NCBI GenBank assembly: GCA_963830545.1
Contig: CAWHMK010000002.1
Coordinates: 31,078 to 95,077, forward strand
Reading direction: 5' to 3'
DNA length: 64,000 nt
Origin: DATGJX01 sp963830545
GTDB lineage: Bacteria; Vulcanimicrobiota; Vulcanimicrobiia; Vulcanimicrobiales; Vulcanimicrobiaceae
Shown: piece by piece, positions 36,801 to 46,020 of the stretch
How positions within the stretch are numbered: position 1 is the stretch's first letter
How the letters are laid out: every line of letters starts with the position of its first letter
Notes under the pieces: model-generated
The model's database searches: none
The model's input: only the letters and a program-made list of their open reading frames with translations
What the model was told of the DNA's origin: nothing
Made by a program: the position numbers and the translations under genes

Positions 36801-37311
36801 CTTCGATGTAGAACCGGTCGCCGAAGATGTCGTGGAACGTTTTCGCCGCATCCCGCGATTTCTCGTAATCGTTCTTGAGCAGCGGCGAGGCCACCATGCC
36901 GGACATGCACCCGGATAGGACGATCAGTCCGCGGTTGTGCTTTTCCAGCAGATCCAGATCGATGCGCGGCTTGTAGTAATATCCCTCGAGGAAGCCCTTG
37001 GAAATGAGGGCCGTTAAGTTTCTGTATCCCTCGACGTCTGCGGCCAGCAGCGTGACGTGGGCTTCCTCCCGAACGGTGCGGTCGAAGCGTCCGCGCGGCG
37101 CGATATAGGCCTCGCACCCGATGATCGGGGTGAGTTTGAAATCGCGCGCAGTGTAGTAAAATTCCATGGCGCCGTACATGACGCCGTGGTCGGTCAGTGC
37201 AACGGCGGGGCTGCCGTCTTCGGCGGAACGCCGGCAGAGCCCGTCGACGCGGCAGGCTCCGTCCAAAAGCGAGTACTCACTGTGGACATGAAGATGAACG
37301 AACTGACTCAC
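33864..37311 (-). CDS. dnaE: DNA polymerase III alpha subunit (single-base frameshift near 35463)
   Basis: The N-terminal 616 residues hold the PHP domain (FVHLHVHSEYSLLDGACRVDGL, in parts) and polymerase active-site elements GPGRGSAVGS and MPDIDTDF. The rest, in the +1 frame, continues from KLRPSDFNDIIALVALYRPGPME through GFNKSHAAAYA to an OB-fold (FVTIAGMITSVRR). The shift occurs at ESEGYVRVC followed by RKLRPSDF; one extra base at about 35463. Corrected length is 1148 residues, near the E. coli 1160. Being essential, the gene is surely intact in the cell or recoded. It heads the his-ftsQ chain. Confidence 0.93.
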
Positions 37312-37382
37312 CGGACGGTTTTTTCGACCCTTTGCTTCGGCACGTAAAACTAAAGAAACGGACAGATTAAGACGTTACAGTA

Positions 37383-38558
37383 TTGGTGGGCTTGAACCTG
37401 TCCCCGGCGGGCGCCCAACCCGTCCAAGACGCCCCGGAAAAGGCCGAACTCCTCGCCGAGATCGAGCGCCTGCGCTCGCGTATTGCCATGATCGAAGCCG
37501 AACGCGACGAGTACGCGCAGCAGAATGCCGAACTGTTCGTGCTTCAGCAAGTTTTCTCCACCATCAATTCGACGCTCGACATCAACGACATCTTGTCGAT
37601 GGTGCTGCGCGGCGTAACCGAAGCGCTGAAGTTCCGCCGGGTCATCCTCTTCGACGTCGACGAACACGGCAACGTCGTCCGGCGGTTGGAAGGCGATGCG
37701 AACGGCACCGTGGTCCATTCGTCCGACGCATTCGACTTTCTGCCGAACTCGACGCTGCACGACGTCGCGCACGGTGTGCTGCAAGTTGCGTTCGGGCACG
37801 AATCCGATCCGGATAAACCCCTCTCGGACACCGAAGGTTCCTATTGCGTGGCACCGCTGGTCGCGCGCGACATCGTTCGCGGCATGCTGTACGTCGATCG
37901 CCCTCCGGGCGATGAGGTGAGCGAGAACCAGCTCCGCGTCCTCTTGGATTTTGCCGCGCAAGCCGCCATAGCCGTTGAAAACGCGCGCTTGTACGAAGAG
38001 ACGCGCCGCCTGCTCGAAGAAACGCAGCGCCTGGCGCTCACCGATACGCTTACCGCCATTCCTAACCGTCGCGCGCTGGATGAAATGCTCGACCGCGAAT
38101 TGCACACGTCCGAACGGTACGACACCCCTTTTGCATTCATCATTTTGGATCTGGACGATCTCAAGAAGATCAACGACTCCGGCGGCCACAGCCTAGGCGA
38201 CCTGGCGCTCAAGCGGTTCGCCAACGTCTTGAAAAAGACGGCGCGTAAAGGCGACATCGTTGCCCGCTACGCCGGCGACGAATTCGTCGTCGTCATGACC
38301 AAAACCGATCGTGAAGCGGCCGAACGCGGCGTGGAGCGCCTTCTCTCGGCACTGCGCCGGAACGGTTTGCAAACGTCGATCGGCGTCGCGATGTTTCCGC
38401 TCGACGGCATCGACGGTCAAACGCTTTTTTTTGCCGCCGACGAAGCGCTGTATCATGCCAAACAGAGCGGCAAAAACGCGTTTCGTTTCTTCGATCGCAA
38501 GAGCGCCATCGCATTGAAGGCGAGCGCCTTGGGCGCCGCATCGGCGGAAGCGGACTAA
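37383..38558 (+). CDS. GAF-GGDEF diguanylate cyclase
   Basis: A 391-residue cytoplasmic protein. An N-terminal coiled coil (AELLAEIERLRSRIAMIEAERDEY) is followed by a GAF domain (STLDINDILSMVLRGVTEALKFRRV ... AAQAAIAVENARLYEETRR), then GGDEF (LTDTLTAIPNRRALDEML, LDLDDLKKINDSGGHSLGDLALKRF and active-site AGDEF near residue 300). The first position is A instead of G, which is tolerated in active cyclases. An I-site RxxD is not evident. It likely makes c-di-GMP in response to a ligand in GAF, and might influence the pilus or the chemoreceptor. Start is TTG 37383 or GTG 37386. Confidence 0.92.
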   Translation: MVGLNLSPAGAQPVQDAPEKAELLAEIERLRSRIAMIEAERDEYAQQNAELFVLQQVFSTINSTLDINDILSMVLRGVTEALKFRRVILFDVDEHGNVVRRLEGDANGTVVHSSDAFDFLPNSTLHDVAHGVLQVAFGHESDPDKPLSDTEGSYCVAPLVARDIVRGMLYVDRPPGDEVSENQLRVLLDFAAQAAIAVENARLYEETRRLLEETQRLALTDTLTAIPNRRALDEMLDRELHTSERYDTPFAFIILDLDDLKKINDSGGHSLGDLALKRFANVLKKTARKGDIVARYAGDEFVVVMTKTDREAAERGVERLLSALRRNGLQTSIGVAMFPLDGIDGQTLFFAADEALYHAKQSGKNAFRFFDRKSAIALKASALGAASAEAD

Positions 38559-38713
38559 CGCCAACAATCAAGCAAGAAGGCGTTAAGTTTCGCACAACTC
38601 CGCCTTTCCTGGGCGCAAATACTCACGACGCACGCTTGCCTGTTTGTTACGATGCGAGCAATGACGGCGGCGCACTTTACAGCGCAGCCCGATTTGGATG
38701 TCGGGGGGACATC

Positions 38714-39088
38714 ATGAACGACAGAAAACGCGCGACGTACGAACGCCTCGTTCAAGCCTCGCTTCTGATCGAAGAAGCGGGCCAGGAGGCTTCGCGCGCG
38801 GCGAACGTCGCCGCAAACGCGCGCCAACCCATCGCTCGCATCGCCGAAAGCGTGCTCGAATTGCACGAGCTCGCATCTGCGCTCAATGAAATTTGCAGTT
38901 CCGCGGACGCACTGTATCCGCGCGTGGCTGCCCGATTGGGTAACGCTTCGCGCGTTGCGGGACGGCTTGCCGGCACACTTCTGACGGAAGTGAATCGCGC
39001 TCAAGCCGGTTTGGATAAAATGCACCTCTCCGTCCGCAGGTCCTCAGAATGTACGCAAGAAGCATCCAGCCTGATCAAAGTAGCGTGA
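38714..39088 (+). CDS. Unknown all-helical protein A (124 aa)
   Basis: ATG 38714 opens 124 residues: MNDRKRATYERLVQASLLIEE and then long heptad-like Ala/Leu/Ser-rich helices (ARIAESVLELHELASALNEICSS, NASRVAGRLAGTLLTEVNRAQAGL). There is no signal peptide, no membrane segment and no recognised domain. The pattern of small residues resembles the helical bundles of methyl-accepting or PhoU-like proteins. The stop overlaps the start of protein B (GTGA), so the two are coupled. It lies between a GGDEF gene and the sdh operon. Confidence 0.65.
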   Translation: MNDRKRATYERLVQASLLIEEAGQEASRAANVAANARQPIARIAESVLELHELASALNEICSSADALYPRVAARLGNASRVAGRLAGTLLTEVNRAQAGLDKMHLSVRRSSECTQEASSLIKVA

Positions 39089-39498
39089 ACAGCGCAGCCC
39101 TCGTCACCGAATTGCTGCAGGCGCTCGTGGAATCCAGTACGGCCGGCGATCAAGCCGCTTCGAAACTCGGCGAGGTGCTGCGCTCGAACGAAATGTCCAG
39201 CGAACAGGCGCTTACGGTCGAGCGCGTTTTCAAGGCGCTTCGCGCGCATTTCGAAGGTCTCGCGCAAGTGCACGAGTCACTGGCGCCCTATCTCCCACCT
39301 GAGCAAGCGGCACAGCTGCACGCGGCCGTCGTCGAGTTGCGAGGCAGGCTGGGGCTCGCCGCCGGCGCGTTACGCCGGTGGAATCTCGGCGCGCAATCCT
39401 GCACGGAAACCGCTCGCCAAGCCAGCACGACGATGACGTCCGTTCGTACGACCCTCACCAACGCGATCCACGCAGCCGAACAGATTCTCGTCTTTTAG
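39085..39498 (+). CDS. Unknown all-helical protein B (137 aa)
   Basis: GTG 39085 overlaps the stop of protein A. The 137-residue product (VNSAALVTELLQALVESSTAG onwards) is again helical, with segments VERVFKALRAHFEGLAQVHESL and TARQASTTMTSVRTTLTNAIHAAEQIL, low in aromatic residues and without membrane segments. Similar composition and length to protein A, plus coupling, suggest they form a heteromeric bundle. No catalytic motif is visible. The sdh promoter begins 34 bases later. Confidence 0.65.
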   Translation: MNSAALVTELLQALVESSTAGDQAASKLGEVLRSNEMSSEQALTVERVFKALRAHFEGLAQVHESLAPYLPPEQAAQLHAAVVELRGRLGLAAGALRRWNLGAQSCTETARQASTTMTSVRTTLTNAIHAAEQILVF

Positions 39499-39532
39499 AG
39501 CGGACCGCTCGCCCCCACCTGACTAAGGTCGT

Positions 39533-39561
39533 TTGGGTACCGTAAACCGGAGTAGTATAAA
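39533..39561 (+). promoter_or_regulatory. Promoter of the sdh operon
   Basis: TTGGGT (39533-39538) and TATAAA (39556-39561) are spaced 17 bases apart, a good sigma-70 match, 60 bases before the sdhA start. The leader contains a long near-palindrome around 39584-39620 (CCTTTCCAC ... GGAAAGG). Confidence 0.65.
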
Positions 39562-39621
39562 GAAGCAAAGCTCTTATACGCCTCCGCCTTTCCACGGCGT
39601 CGAGGGTACGGAAAGGTCCAC

Positions 39622-41308
39622 GTGATCAAGCACGACGTCGTCGTCATTGGTGGCGGCTTGGCCGGCATGCGCGCTGCGGTCGAGGCGGCAGAGCGCGGTG
39701 CCGACGTCGCCATCGTCAGCAAGATGCACCCGGTTCGCAGCCACTCGGGCGCGGCGCAGGGCGGCATCAACGCCGCTCTCGGTAACCGCGAGGAAGACAC
39801 CCCGCAGAACCACGCCTTCGACACGGCCAAGGGTTCCGATTATCTGGGCGATCAAGACGCGATCGAAGCGATGTGCGAGGACGCACCGCATCAGATCATT
39901 TGGCTCGAGCATCGCGGCTGCATCTTTTCGCGGCTGCCCGACGGACGCATCGCGCAACGTCCGTTCGGCGGGGCGGGAGCGCCGCGCACGTGTTACTCCG
40001 CGGACGTCACCGGACTGGTCATTCTGCACACGCTGTGGGAGCAGCTCGAACGCTTCAACGTAAAAGTGTACGAGGAATACTTCTGCACCGCGCTTTGCAT
40101 CGAAGACGGCGCCGGCGCGGGGGTGGTCGCGTACAACATGCGCAATGGCGAACTCGAGCTAATCAACGCGAAGGCCACCATCTTCGCCACAGGCGGTGCG
40201 GGCCGCATGTACGCGAAGACGACGAACGGATACGCTTCCACGGCCGACGGATTGGGCATCGCGTTCCGCGCCGGCATACCGATTATGGACTTGGAATTCG
40301 TGCAGTTCCATCCCACCTCGCTGAAAGAGAACGGCGTGCTGCTCTCCGAAGCGGCCCGCGGCGAAGGAGCGTATCTGCTGAACGCGAGCGGCGAGCGCTT
40401 CATGTTCAAGTACGCGCCGAACAAAGGCGAACTGGCTTCACGCGACGTCGTCTCTCGGGCCGAATGGACGGAAATTCTGGAGGGCCGCGGCGTCGACGGC
40501 TGCGTACTGCTCGACCTGCGTCACTTAGGCCGCGAAAAGATCCTCGAGCGTCTTCCGCAAATCCGCGAACTCGCGCTGGACGCGACCGGTAAAGACGCAA
40601 TCGACTCGCCCATTCCGATTCTACCCGGCATGCACTACACCATGGGCGGCATCGAAACGGACATCAACGGGGCAACGCGCGTCCCCGGCGTTTATGCCGC
40701 GGGTGAATGCGCAACGCCGAGCGTCCATGGTGCGAACCGCTTGGGCGGCAACTCGCTTCTCGAAACCATCGTCTTCGGTTCGCGAAGCGCAAAGCACGCC
40801 ATCGAGTACATCAAGTCCGCCGGTGAGGTCCCCCCCTCGGAACGCACGCTCCAGCAAGAGAAAGACCGCTTGAACAAGTGGCTCTCCAAGAGCGGCGGCA
40901 CGCGCGCGCCGCAGTACCGCGCGGCAATGAACCGCACGATGAGCGAGAACTGCTTCATTTTCCGCAACGAGAAACAGACTTCAGACGGCCGTCGACGAGC
41001 TGCTCGAGATTCGCAAGCAGTTCGACGAAAACGTCTACGTGATGGACAAATCCAAAACATTCAACACTGATTTGGTCAACACGATGGAGACGGACTTCCT
41101 CATCGACGCAGCGATGTGCGTTGCCAACGGTGCGCTTGCGCGCAAGGAATCCCGCGGAGCACAGGCTCGGACGGATTTCCCCGAGCGCGACGACGAAAAC
41201 TGGATGATCCACACCCTCGCATGGCGCCGGGACGGCCGTAACCCCGAACTCGACTACTCGCGCAAAGTCACGATCACCAAGTGGCAGCCGCAGGTCAGAA
41301 CGTACTGA
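39622..41308 (+). CDS. sdhA: Succinate dehydrogenase/fumarate reductase flavoprotein (single-base frameshift near 40978)
   Basis: GTG 39622 starts a flavoprotein with the FAD motif VVVIGGGLAGMRAAVEAA, the histidyl-FAD region MHPVRSHSGAAQGGINAAL, an active-site HPTSL block and GVYAAGECATPSVHGANRLGGNSLLE. After FIFRNEKQ the frame breaks. The +1 frame continues LQTAVDELLEIRKQFDENVYV and ends RVTITKWQPQVRTY-like (KVTITKWQPQVRTY). One extra base at about 40978; corrected length is 561 residues. It oxidises succinate to fumarate. It is first of the sdhA-sdhB-sdhE set, two bases from sdhB. Confidence 0.92.
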
Positions 41309-41310
41309 GA

Positions 41311-42273
41311 ATGGCGAAAATCAAACTCGACATCTTCCGCTTCGACGAAGCCGTCGACGAGGTTCCTCACCGCGACGTCGTCGAGGTGGATATTCCGGAA
41401 ACGACGACTGTGCTCGACGCGCTCGAGGAAGCGAAGGCGCAAGTCGATGGCTCGATCAGTTTCCGGCGGTCCTGCCGCTCGGCGATCTGCGGATCGTGCT
41501 CGATGAACATCAACGGCGTTACCGGACTTGCGTGCAAGACGCCGTGCAACACCGTCATGGATCGCGAAGGCGAGATTCATATCGACCCGATGCCGAACTT
41601 CCAGCCGATGCGCGACCTTGTCGTGCACATGGATCCGTTCTGGGACAAATACACCCGGCTCAAACCCTACCTGCAGCCTGCCGACAAAGACGAGCAGCAT
41701 TCGACGGAACGCCGCGTAAGTCCAGAAGACATGAAGAAACTCGTGGATGTCGCGAATTGCATCATGTGCGCGACGTGCTATGCGCTGTGTCCGGTCGTCA
41801 GCGTCGATCCCGCGTTCGCGGGACCGGCGGCAATTGCGTACGCCTACCGCTTCATCGAGGACGTGCGGGATGGCGAGCGCTCCGAACGCCTCGCGCAAAT
41901 CAACGAAGACTACTTGTGGTTGTGCGCACACTGCTATGCGTGCTCGTACTGTCCGAAACACGTAGACCCGCACTGGCGCATCGTCGACGTCAAGCGCGCC
42001 ACCATCAACGATCGCGTCATGCTGAACGAGCGCGGACCGCGCCACGCGCTCATCGTCAACAAGACGATCCGGCAAACCGGTATGCTTGCCGAGACGGAAG
42101 TGGTTCAGGGCACCGTCGGCCGCTTCAACATTCGCGGCGTGTTGAAAGTCGCTCCACTCGCATTACGCATGGCGGCCAAAGGCAAACTGCCGCCGCCCTT
42201 CGTCAAACCGATCCCGAAAGTCGACGAAGTGCGCACCATATTCCAGTCCTTGGAGGTCCCGGTCAGTTCATGA
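41311..42273 (+). CDS. sdhB: Succinate dehydrogenase iron-sulfur protein
   Basis: A 320-residue protein with a plant-type ferredoxin part (CRSAICGSCSM near residue 55 and LACKTPC) binding [2Fe-2S], then a bacterial ferredoxin-like part with NCIMCATCYALCP (near 150) and LCAHCYACSYCPKHVDP (near 210). The extended C-terminal region, longer than E. coli SdhB (238 aa), is as found in type E (SdhE-containing) enzymes. It passes electrons from SdhA to the membrane-associated CCG-domain subunit. It starts at ATG 41311 just after the sdhA stop. Confidence 0.95.
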   Translation: MAKIKLDIFRFDEAVDEVPHRDVVEVDIPETTTVLDALEEAKAQVDGSISFRRSCRSAICGSCSMNINGVTGLACKTPCNTVMDREGEIHIDPMPNFQPMRDLVVHMDPFWDKYTRLKPYLQPADKDEQHSTERRVSPEDMKKLVDVANCIMCATCYALCPVVSVDPAFAGPAAIAYAYRFIEDVRDGERSERLAQINEDYLWLCAHCYACSYCPKHVDPHWRIVDVKRATINDRVMLNERGPRHALIVNKTIRQTGMLAETEVVQGTVGRFNIRGVLKVAPLALRMAAKGKLPPPFVKPIPKVDEVRTIFQSLEVPVSS

Positions 42274-42397
42274 TCACGAATCGCACACGCGCAACCTCGG
42301 GGAGAGTTCCCGCTTGCAGACCGGACATCCGGCGCGCGATGGAGGGGGCCCCGGCTATGCCGGGGGGCGCGGAATCTCGGATGGAGCGCCTGTAAAA

Positions 42398-43348
42398 ATG
42401 AGCACTACGTTACTTCCGGAAGAGCAGCCGAAGAATCTTCACCGGCGTTCCAACAGTTCGGAGAGCAAGCGCTACGGGTTCTTTCCGGGATGCGTCGCCA
42501 AAGAGTCGTGCAAAGAGCTCTTCAACTCTACCATGCTTCTGGCGGACAAACTGGGCATCGAACTCATTGAGCTCACGGCAGCGTCGTGCTGTGGTGCATC
42601 GGTGGTCAACGACACGAATCGCGACATCGCGCGCGTGTTGAACGCGCGCACGTACGCACAGGCCGAAGCACTCGGCTTGGACGACGTAATTACGATTTGC
42701 TCGACGTGCACCGGCCACATGCGCGCTGCGAATAAAGAGCTGCTGGACTCGGAAGAGCGCCTGAACCACGCGAACGCGATCCTGGGCAAGTTCGGCGCGA
42801 AGTATAGCGGCAACGTCATGGTGCGCCACCTTCTTTGGCTGCTCATCGACGACATCGGTCTGGACAACCTGCGCGGCATGGTGGTTCGCCCGCTCAACGG
42901 GCTAAAGGTTGCGCCGTTCTACGGCTGCCACATCATTCGGCCCGAAAGCGTGAACGGCTGGGAGTCGTCGCGCAATCCGCACTCGCTCGAAGACATCGTC
43001 GACGCGCTCGGCGGAGAACCCGTCGACTACGCGGGCAAAACGCGCTGCTGCGGCTTCCACATCCAGCTCGAAAAAGACAATGTGGCGGCATCGATGGTCG
43101 GCCAGAATATGCGCATGGCAAAAGATAAAGGAGCCGAGGCGGTTATAACGCCATGCCCGCTATGCCATCTCGCGTTAGACGGCTATCAGCAAGATTCCGC
43201 GTCGCGCTGGGGCCGCACGGACCTTCCGACGTTCCACTTGCCGCAGCTGGTCGCGTACGCGCTCGGCGTTCCGGCTGAAAAGCTCGGGCTGAACAAGCAC
43301 CTCATCGATCCGCGAGGCATCATGGTGGAGCGCGACCTCATCGCGTAG
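42398..43348 (+). CDS. sdhE: CCG-domain succinate dehydrogenase subunit (SdhE/HdrB-like)
   Basis: A 316-residue protein with two CCG domains: FFPGCVAKESCKELF ... SCCGAS ... CSTCTGH, and FYGCH ... TRCCGFH ... CPLCHLAL. This is the heterodisulfide-reductase subunit B pattern that binds a non-cubane [4Fe-4S] cluster. In sdhAB operons it is the SdhE/SdhC replacement of archaeal and cyanobacterial type E succinate dehydrogenases, which lack haem b anchors. No sdhC/D-like membrane genes are present here. A 124-base gap with a GC-rich hairpin near 42347-42368 separates it from sdhB. Confidence 0.88.
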   Translation: MSTTLLPEEQPKNLHRRSNSSESKRYGFFPGCVAKESCKELFNSTMLLADKLGIELIELTAASCCGASVVNDTNRDIARVLNARTYAQAEALGLDDVITICSTCTGHMRAANKELLDSEERLNHANAILGKFGAKYSGNVMVRHLLWLLIDDIGLDNLRGMVVRPLNGLKVAPFYGCHIIRPESVNGWESSRNPHSLEDIVDALGGEPVDYAGKTRCCGFHIQLEKDNVAASMVGQNMRMAKDKGAEAVITPCPLCHLALDGYQQDSASRWGRTDLPTFHLPQLVAYALGVPAEKLGLNKHLIDPRGIMVERDLIA

Positions 43349-43357
43349 GCGTTCGCG

Positions 43358-43579
43358 CTAAGCGCTCACCGCGTTCTGAACCACGACGTGGACCGAGGCG
43401 ACTCGGTCCGCTTCGATCTCCATCCGCTCGCCGTCGAAGACGATAATGGACTCTCCCTTGCGCAGCGAATCCAGCATGGCTTCGCGCATGAAATTTGCCA
43501 TCTGCGCCTGATTGAAGCATTCGGTTATGGCCCGTCCATCGACGAGCGTAACGGTCAGCTCTGCGGGAAAGCGACTCAC
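43358..43579 (-). CDS. Small hypothetical protein (73 aa)
   Basis: A 73-residue reading frame from ATG 43579, MSRFPAELTVTLVDGRAITEC with conserved-looking beta and helix pattern (MANFMREAMLDSLRKGESIIVFDGERMEIEADRV, in parts). The pattern resembles a small beta-hairpin domain. It has no signal peptide or recognised family. It is convergent with sdhE and divergent from the aldehyde dehydrogenase, 21 bases from that gene's likely TTG start. The GGAGGG (minus-strand) just upstream of the ATG supports translation. Confidence 0.6.
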   Translation of the reverse strand: MSRFPAELTVTLVDGRAITECFNQAQMANFMREAMLDSLRKGESIIVFDGERMEIEADRVASVHVVVQNAVSA

Positions 43580-43600
43580 GATATCATCCCTCCGGTAGGA

Positions 43601-45283
43601 TTGGAATATTCCCGCCGCTTCAATGGACTACACGTCCGGAAAGCGAAGCTCGAGCACGTGCAGCGGTTCGATCGCGACGTTGAAACGCTCGCGGCCTCCA
43701 AGGGTGCTTGGGCTCGGCTGCCTATCGAGCGAAAGATCGTGATGCTCGAGGTGCTCAAGGCATCGGTTCACGCCGCTGCGCCCGAATGGGTCGCCGCGGC
43801 CGCGAAAGCGAAAGGCCTTCGGCCCGACTCGCCGCTCCGGGGTGAGGAATGGATTTCCGGCCCCTGGGCCGTCCTGTACGCCGTAAACCGCTATCTTCGG
43901 ACGCTGCGCGCAATCGCGAGGCGCGGCGCGTCACCGATTCCCAAAGCAGCATCGCATGCGAGCGGCCGCACGGTTCTGAAAGTGTTTCCGCACTCTTTGT
44001 ACGACCGCGCGCTGCTGAGCGGCATATCCGCGCAAGTGTGGTTGCAGCCCGGCGTGACGCCGCAAGACGCGGCTCGCGAGGCCGCTCCGTTTTATCAGCA
44101 GCCGCGTGCCGAAGGCAGCGTCACACTCGTACTGGGCGCCGGCAACATTTCCAGTATTCCTCCGCTGGACGTCTTGTATAAGTTGTGCGGCGACGGAAGC
44201 GTCTGCATGCTGAAAATGAACCCGGTCAACGACTACCTCGGCCCAATTTTCGAGCGCGTATTCGGGGCTTTCGTAAACGCCGGCTATCTTCGTTTTGCAT
44301 ATGGGGGAGTGGACGCCGGCAGGTACCTTTGCGCGCACGAACTCGTCGACGACATTCACATCACCGGAAGCGAGAGCACGTACCAAACGATTCTCGCGAA
44401 CATGACGACGCGTAAGCCGATGACGAGCGAGCTCGGCAACGTCAGTCCGACCATCGTCTTCCCCGGCCCCTGGAGCGACGACGACGTCAGCTTCCAGGCG
44501 GAAAACATCGCGAGCCAAAAAGCGCACAATGCCGGCTTCAATTGCATCGCTTCGCAAGTGTTGATAGTACCTGGCGCATGGAAACACACGCCGGCGCTTC
44601 GGGAACGCATCGGGGGCGTGTTCGAACGGATGGAGCAGCGCCCGGAGTATTATCCCGGCGCTTCCACGCGGCGCGCACGGCTCGCGGGAGACGGCAAAGA
44701 TCTGCGCACCATCGTTCTCGCCGATCCTGCGCAGAGCGAACATCCGGCGTTTACGACGGAAGCATTCTGCGGCGTGCTCGCGAGCGTCGAGCTTCCCGGC
44801 GGCATACGGCAGTACGTGCGAGATGCCGTCGCTTTCGCGAACGATCGGCTGCACGGTACGCTGGGCGTAAACCTCGTCATTCATCCGGCGACGATAAAAG
44901 AACATCGTGCCCTCGTCGACGAGGCCATCGCAGAGTTACGGTATGGATGCGTCGCCGTGAACGGCTGGACCGGCATCGGATATTTTCTCACCGAAACGCC
45001 ATGGGGCGCGTATCGTGGAGAAACGACGCGGGGCACCGCAAGCGGTACCGGCGTCGTCCATAATTCTTATTTTCTCACGCGAACGGAAAAGAGCGTCATA
45101 TACGCGCCGTTCGCGCCCTTTCCGCGTAGCGTCCGCGGCGGTGAATTGAGCTTCCTTCCGCGGCCGCCGTGGTTCGTTACGAACTCGATGCAAGCGGAAA
45201 TCGGTCGCGCACTGTGCGACTTCGAACTCGCGCCTTCACCTGGCCGGGCGATGCGCGTCGCCGTGCTCGCGATGCGCGCGTAA
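43601..45283 (+). CDS. Atypical aldehyde dehydrogenase superfamily protein
   Basis: About 560 residues. ALDH features are LVLGAGNISSIPPLDVLYKL, the glutamate in TSELGNVSPTIVF and the cysteine in HNAGFNCIASQV, which would be the general base and nucleophile. VNGWTGIGYFLTETPWGAY and TLGVNLVIHP follow. The GN instead of GG after ELG and the longer N-terminus make it atypical, close to uncharacterised ALDH-fold proteins. The start is uncertain: TTG 43601 (right after GGTAGGA) or GTG 43658. Its substrate is unknown. It is divergent from the 73-residue gene. Confidence 0.78.
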   Translation: MEYSRRFNGLHVRKAKLEHVQRFDRDVETLAASKGAWARLPIERKIVMLEVLKASVHAAAPEWVAAAAKAKGLRPDSPLRGEEWISGPWAVLYAVNRYLRTLRAIARRGASPIPKAASHASGRTVLKVFPHSLYDRALLSGISAQVWLQPGVTPQDAAREAAPFYQQPRAEGSVTLVLGAGNISSIPPLDVLYKLCGDGSVCMLKMNPVNDYLGPIFERVFGAFVNAGYLRFAYGGVDAGRYLCAHELVDDIHITGSESTYQTILANMTTRKPMTSELGNVSPTIVFPGPWSDDDVSFQAENIASQKAHNAGFNCIASQVLIVPGAWKHTPALRERIGGVFERMEQRPEYYPGASTRRARLAGDGKDLRTIVLADPAQSEHPAFTTEAFCGVLASVELPGGIRQYVRDAVAFANDRLHGTLGVNLVIHPATIKEHRALVDEAIAELRYGCVAVNGWTGIGYFLTETPWGAYRGETTRGTASGTGVVHNSYFLTRTEKSVIYAPFAPFPRSVRGGELSFLPRPPWFVTNSMQAEIGRALCDFELAPSPGRAMRVAVLAMRA

Positions 45284-45288
45284 AAAAC

Positions 45289-46008
45289 TTATTGCACGTT
45301 GACGGGAATCGACGCTACGGCGCCGCTCTCTTCTTTCACCGTGACGGTGCACGAACCGCGCGAAACCGGAGCGGCGCTGTAGGTCGCGGAATTTTCTCCG
45401 GATGCGGCAAGCGTGACGTTTGCGATGCCGCTGCACGCGTCTCGCTCGGAGAAAGCGGCAACCGCCGCGGAACTTTGCACGAGGAAGAGTTTGGCCTCCC
45501 CGTTTATCGCGAGGTTGAGCGGCCCTTGCGGCGAGACGGCGATCGTCGCGCGACCGGAAGATGCATTCCCGGAGGCGGACTGCGCGCTCAGCGTTTGACC
45601 TGGCCGCCATACCGCTCCGTCGGTAAAACGCACGGAGTCGACTTTGCAGGTGACGTTGGGAGAAACGAACGCCGGCAGCACGAATGCCTGGCCGGCACCG
45701 TTGCGGTATTTGTGAGTGATCTCGATGCCCGGAGAAAACGTTCCCACATCGCGGATGACGAACGTCTGTCCATTTGAATCGACGGCGAAATTGATCAGAT
45801 CCGCGGTTTTCGACGATTCGTTCGTGAATTGAATCTGGATGCCGTCGCTCGTGGAGGCGACGGGAACGCCGAAGAGGGTTTGCGTGCCGGACGAAAGCAT
45901 CGGCGCGCAGCTGTTCACCTGTACCGGCGGCGAGCTGGTATCCGCCGTAGCGGATCCGAACAGCGGCAGAATGGCGATGAGACAGCCGGCCGGAACACCC
46001 TTGCGCAT
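45289..46008 (-). CDS. Secreted protein of unknown function, possibly with two beta domains
   Basis: A 239-residue protein with a signal peptide (MRKGVPAGCLIAILPLFGSATA). The mature region is beta-rich: SDGIQIQFTNESSKTADLINFAVD and TFSPGIEITHKYRNGAG, then a second Ig-like or plug-like domain (GQTLSAQSASGNASSGRATIAVSPQG and SRGSCTVTVKEESGAVASIPV). Cysteines at NSCAPM, NVTCKVD, RDACSG and RGSCTV could make two disulfides. No family recognised. The stop is 6 bases from the convergent aldehyde dehydrogenase stop. Confidence 0.75.
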   Translation of the reverse strand: MRKGVPAGCLIAILPLFGSATADTSSPPVQVNSCAPMLSSGTQTLFGVPVASTSDGIQIQFTNESSKTADLINFAVDSNGQTFVIRDVGTFSPGIEITHKYRNGAGQAFVLPAFVSPNVTCKVDSVRFTDGAVWRPGQTLSAQSASGNASSGRATIAVSPQGPLNLAINGEAKLFLVQSSAAVAAFSERDACSGIANVTLAASGENSATYSAAPVSRGSCTVTVKEESGAVASIPVNVQ

Positions 46009-46020
46009 CGTAAAAACATT

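Noticed and set aside
42340..42400. GC-rich hairpin (GGGGCCCCGG ... CCGGGG) as a terminator between sdhB and sdhE
   Set aside because: It has no T tract and lies inside an sdh operon whose subunits should be co-expressed; more likely a processing or spacing element.
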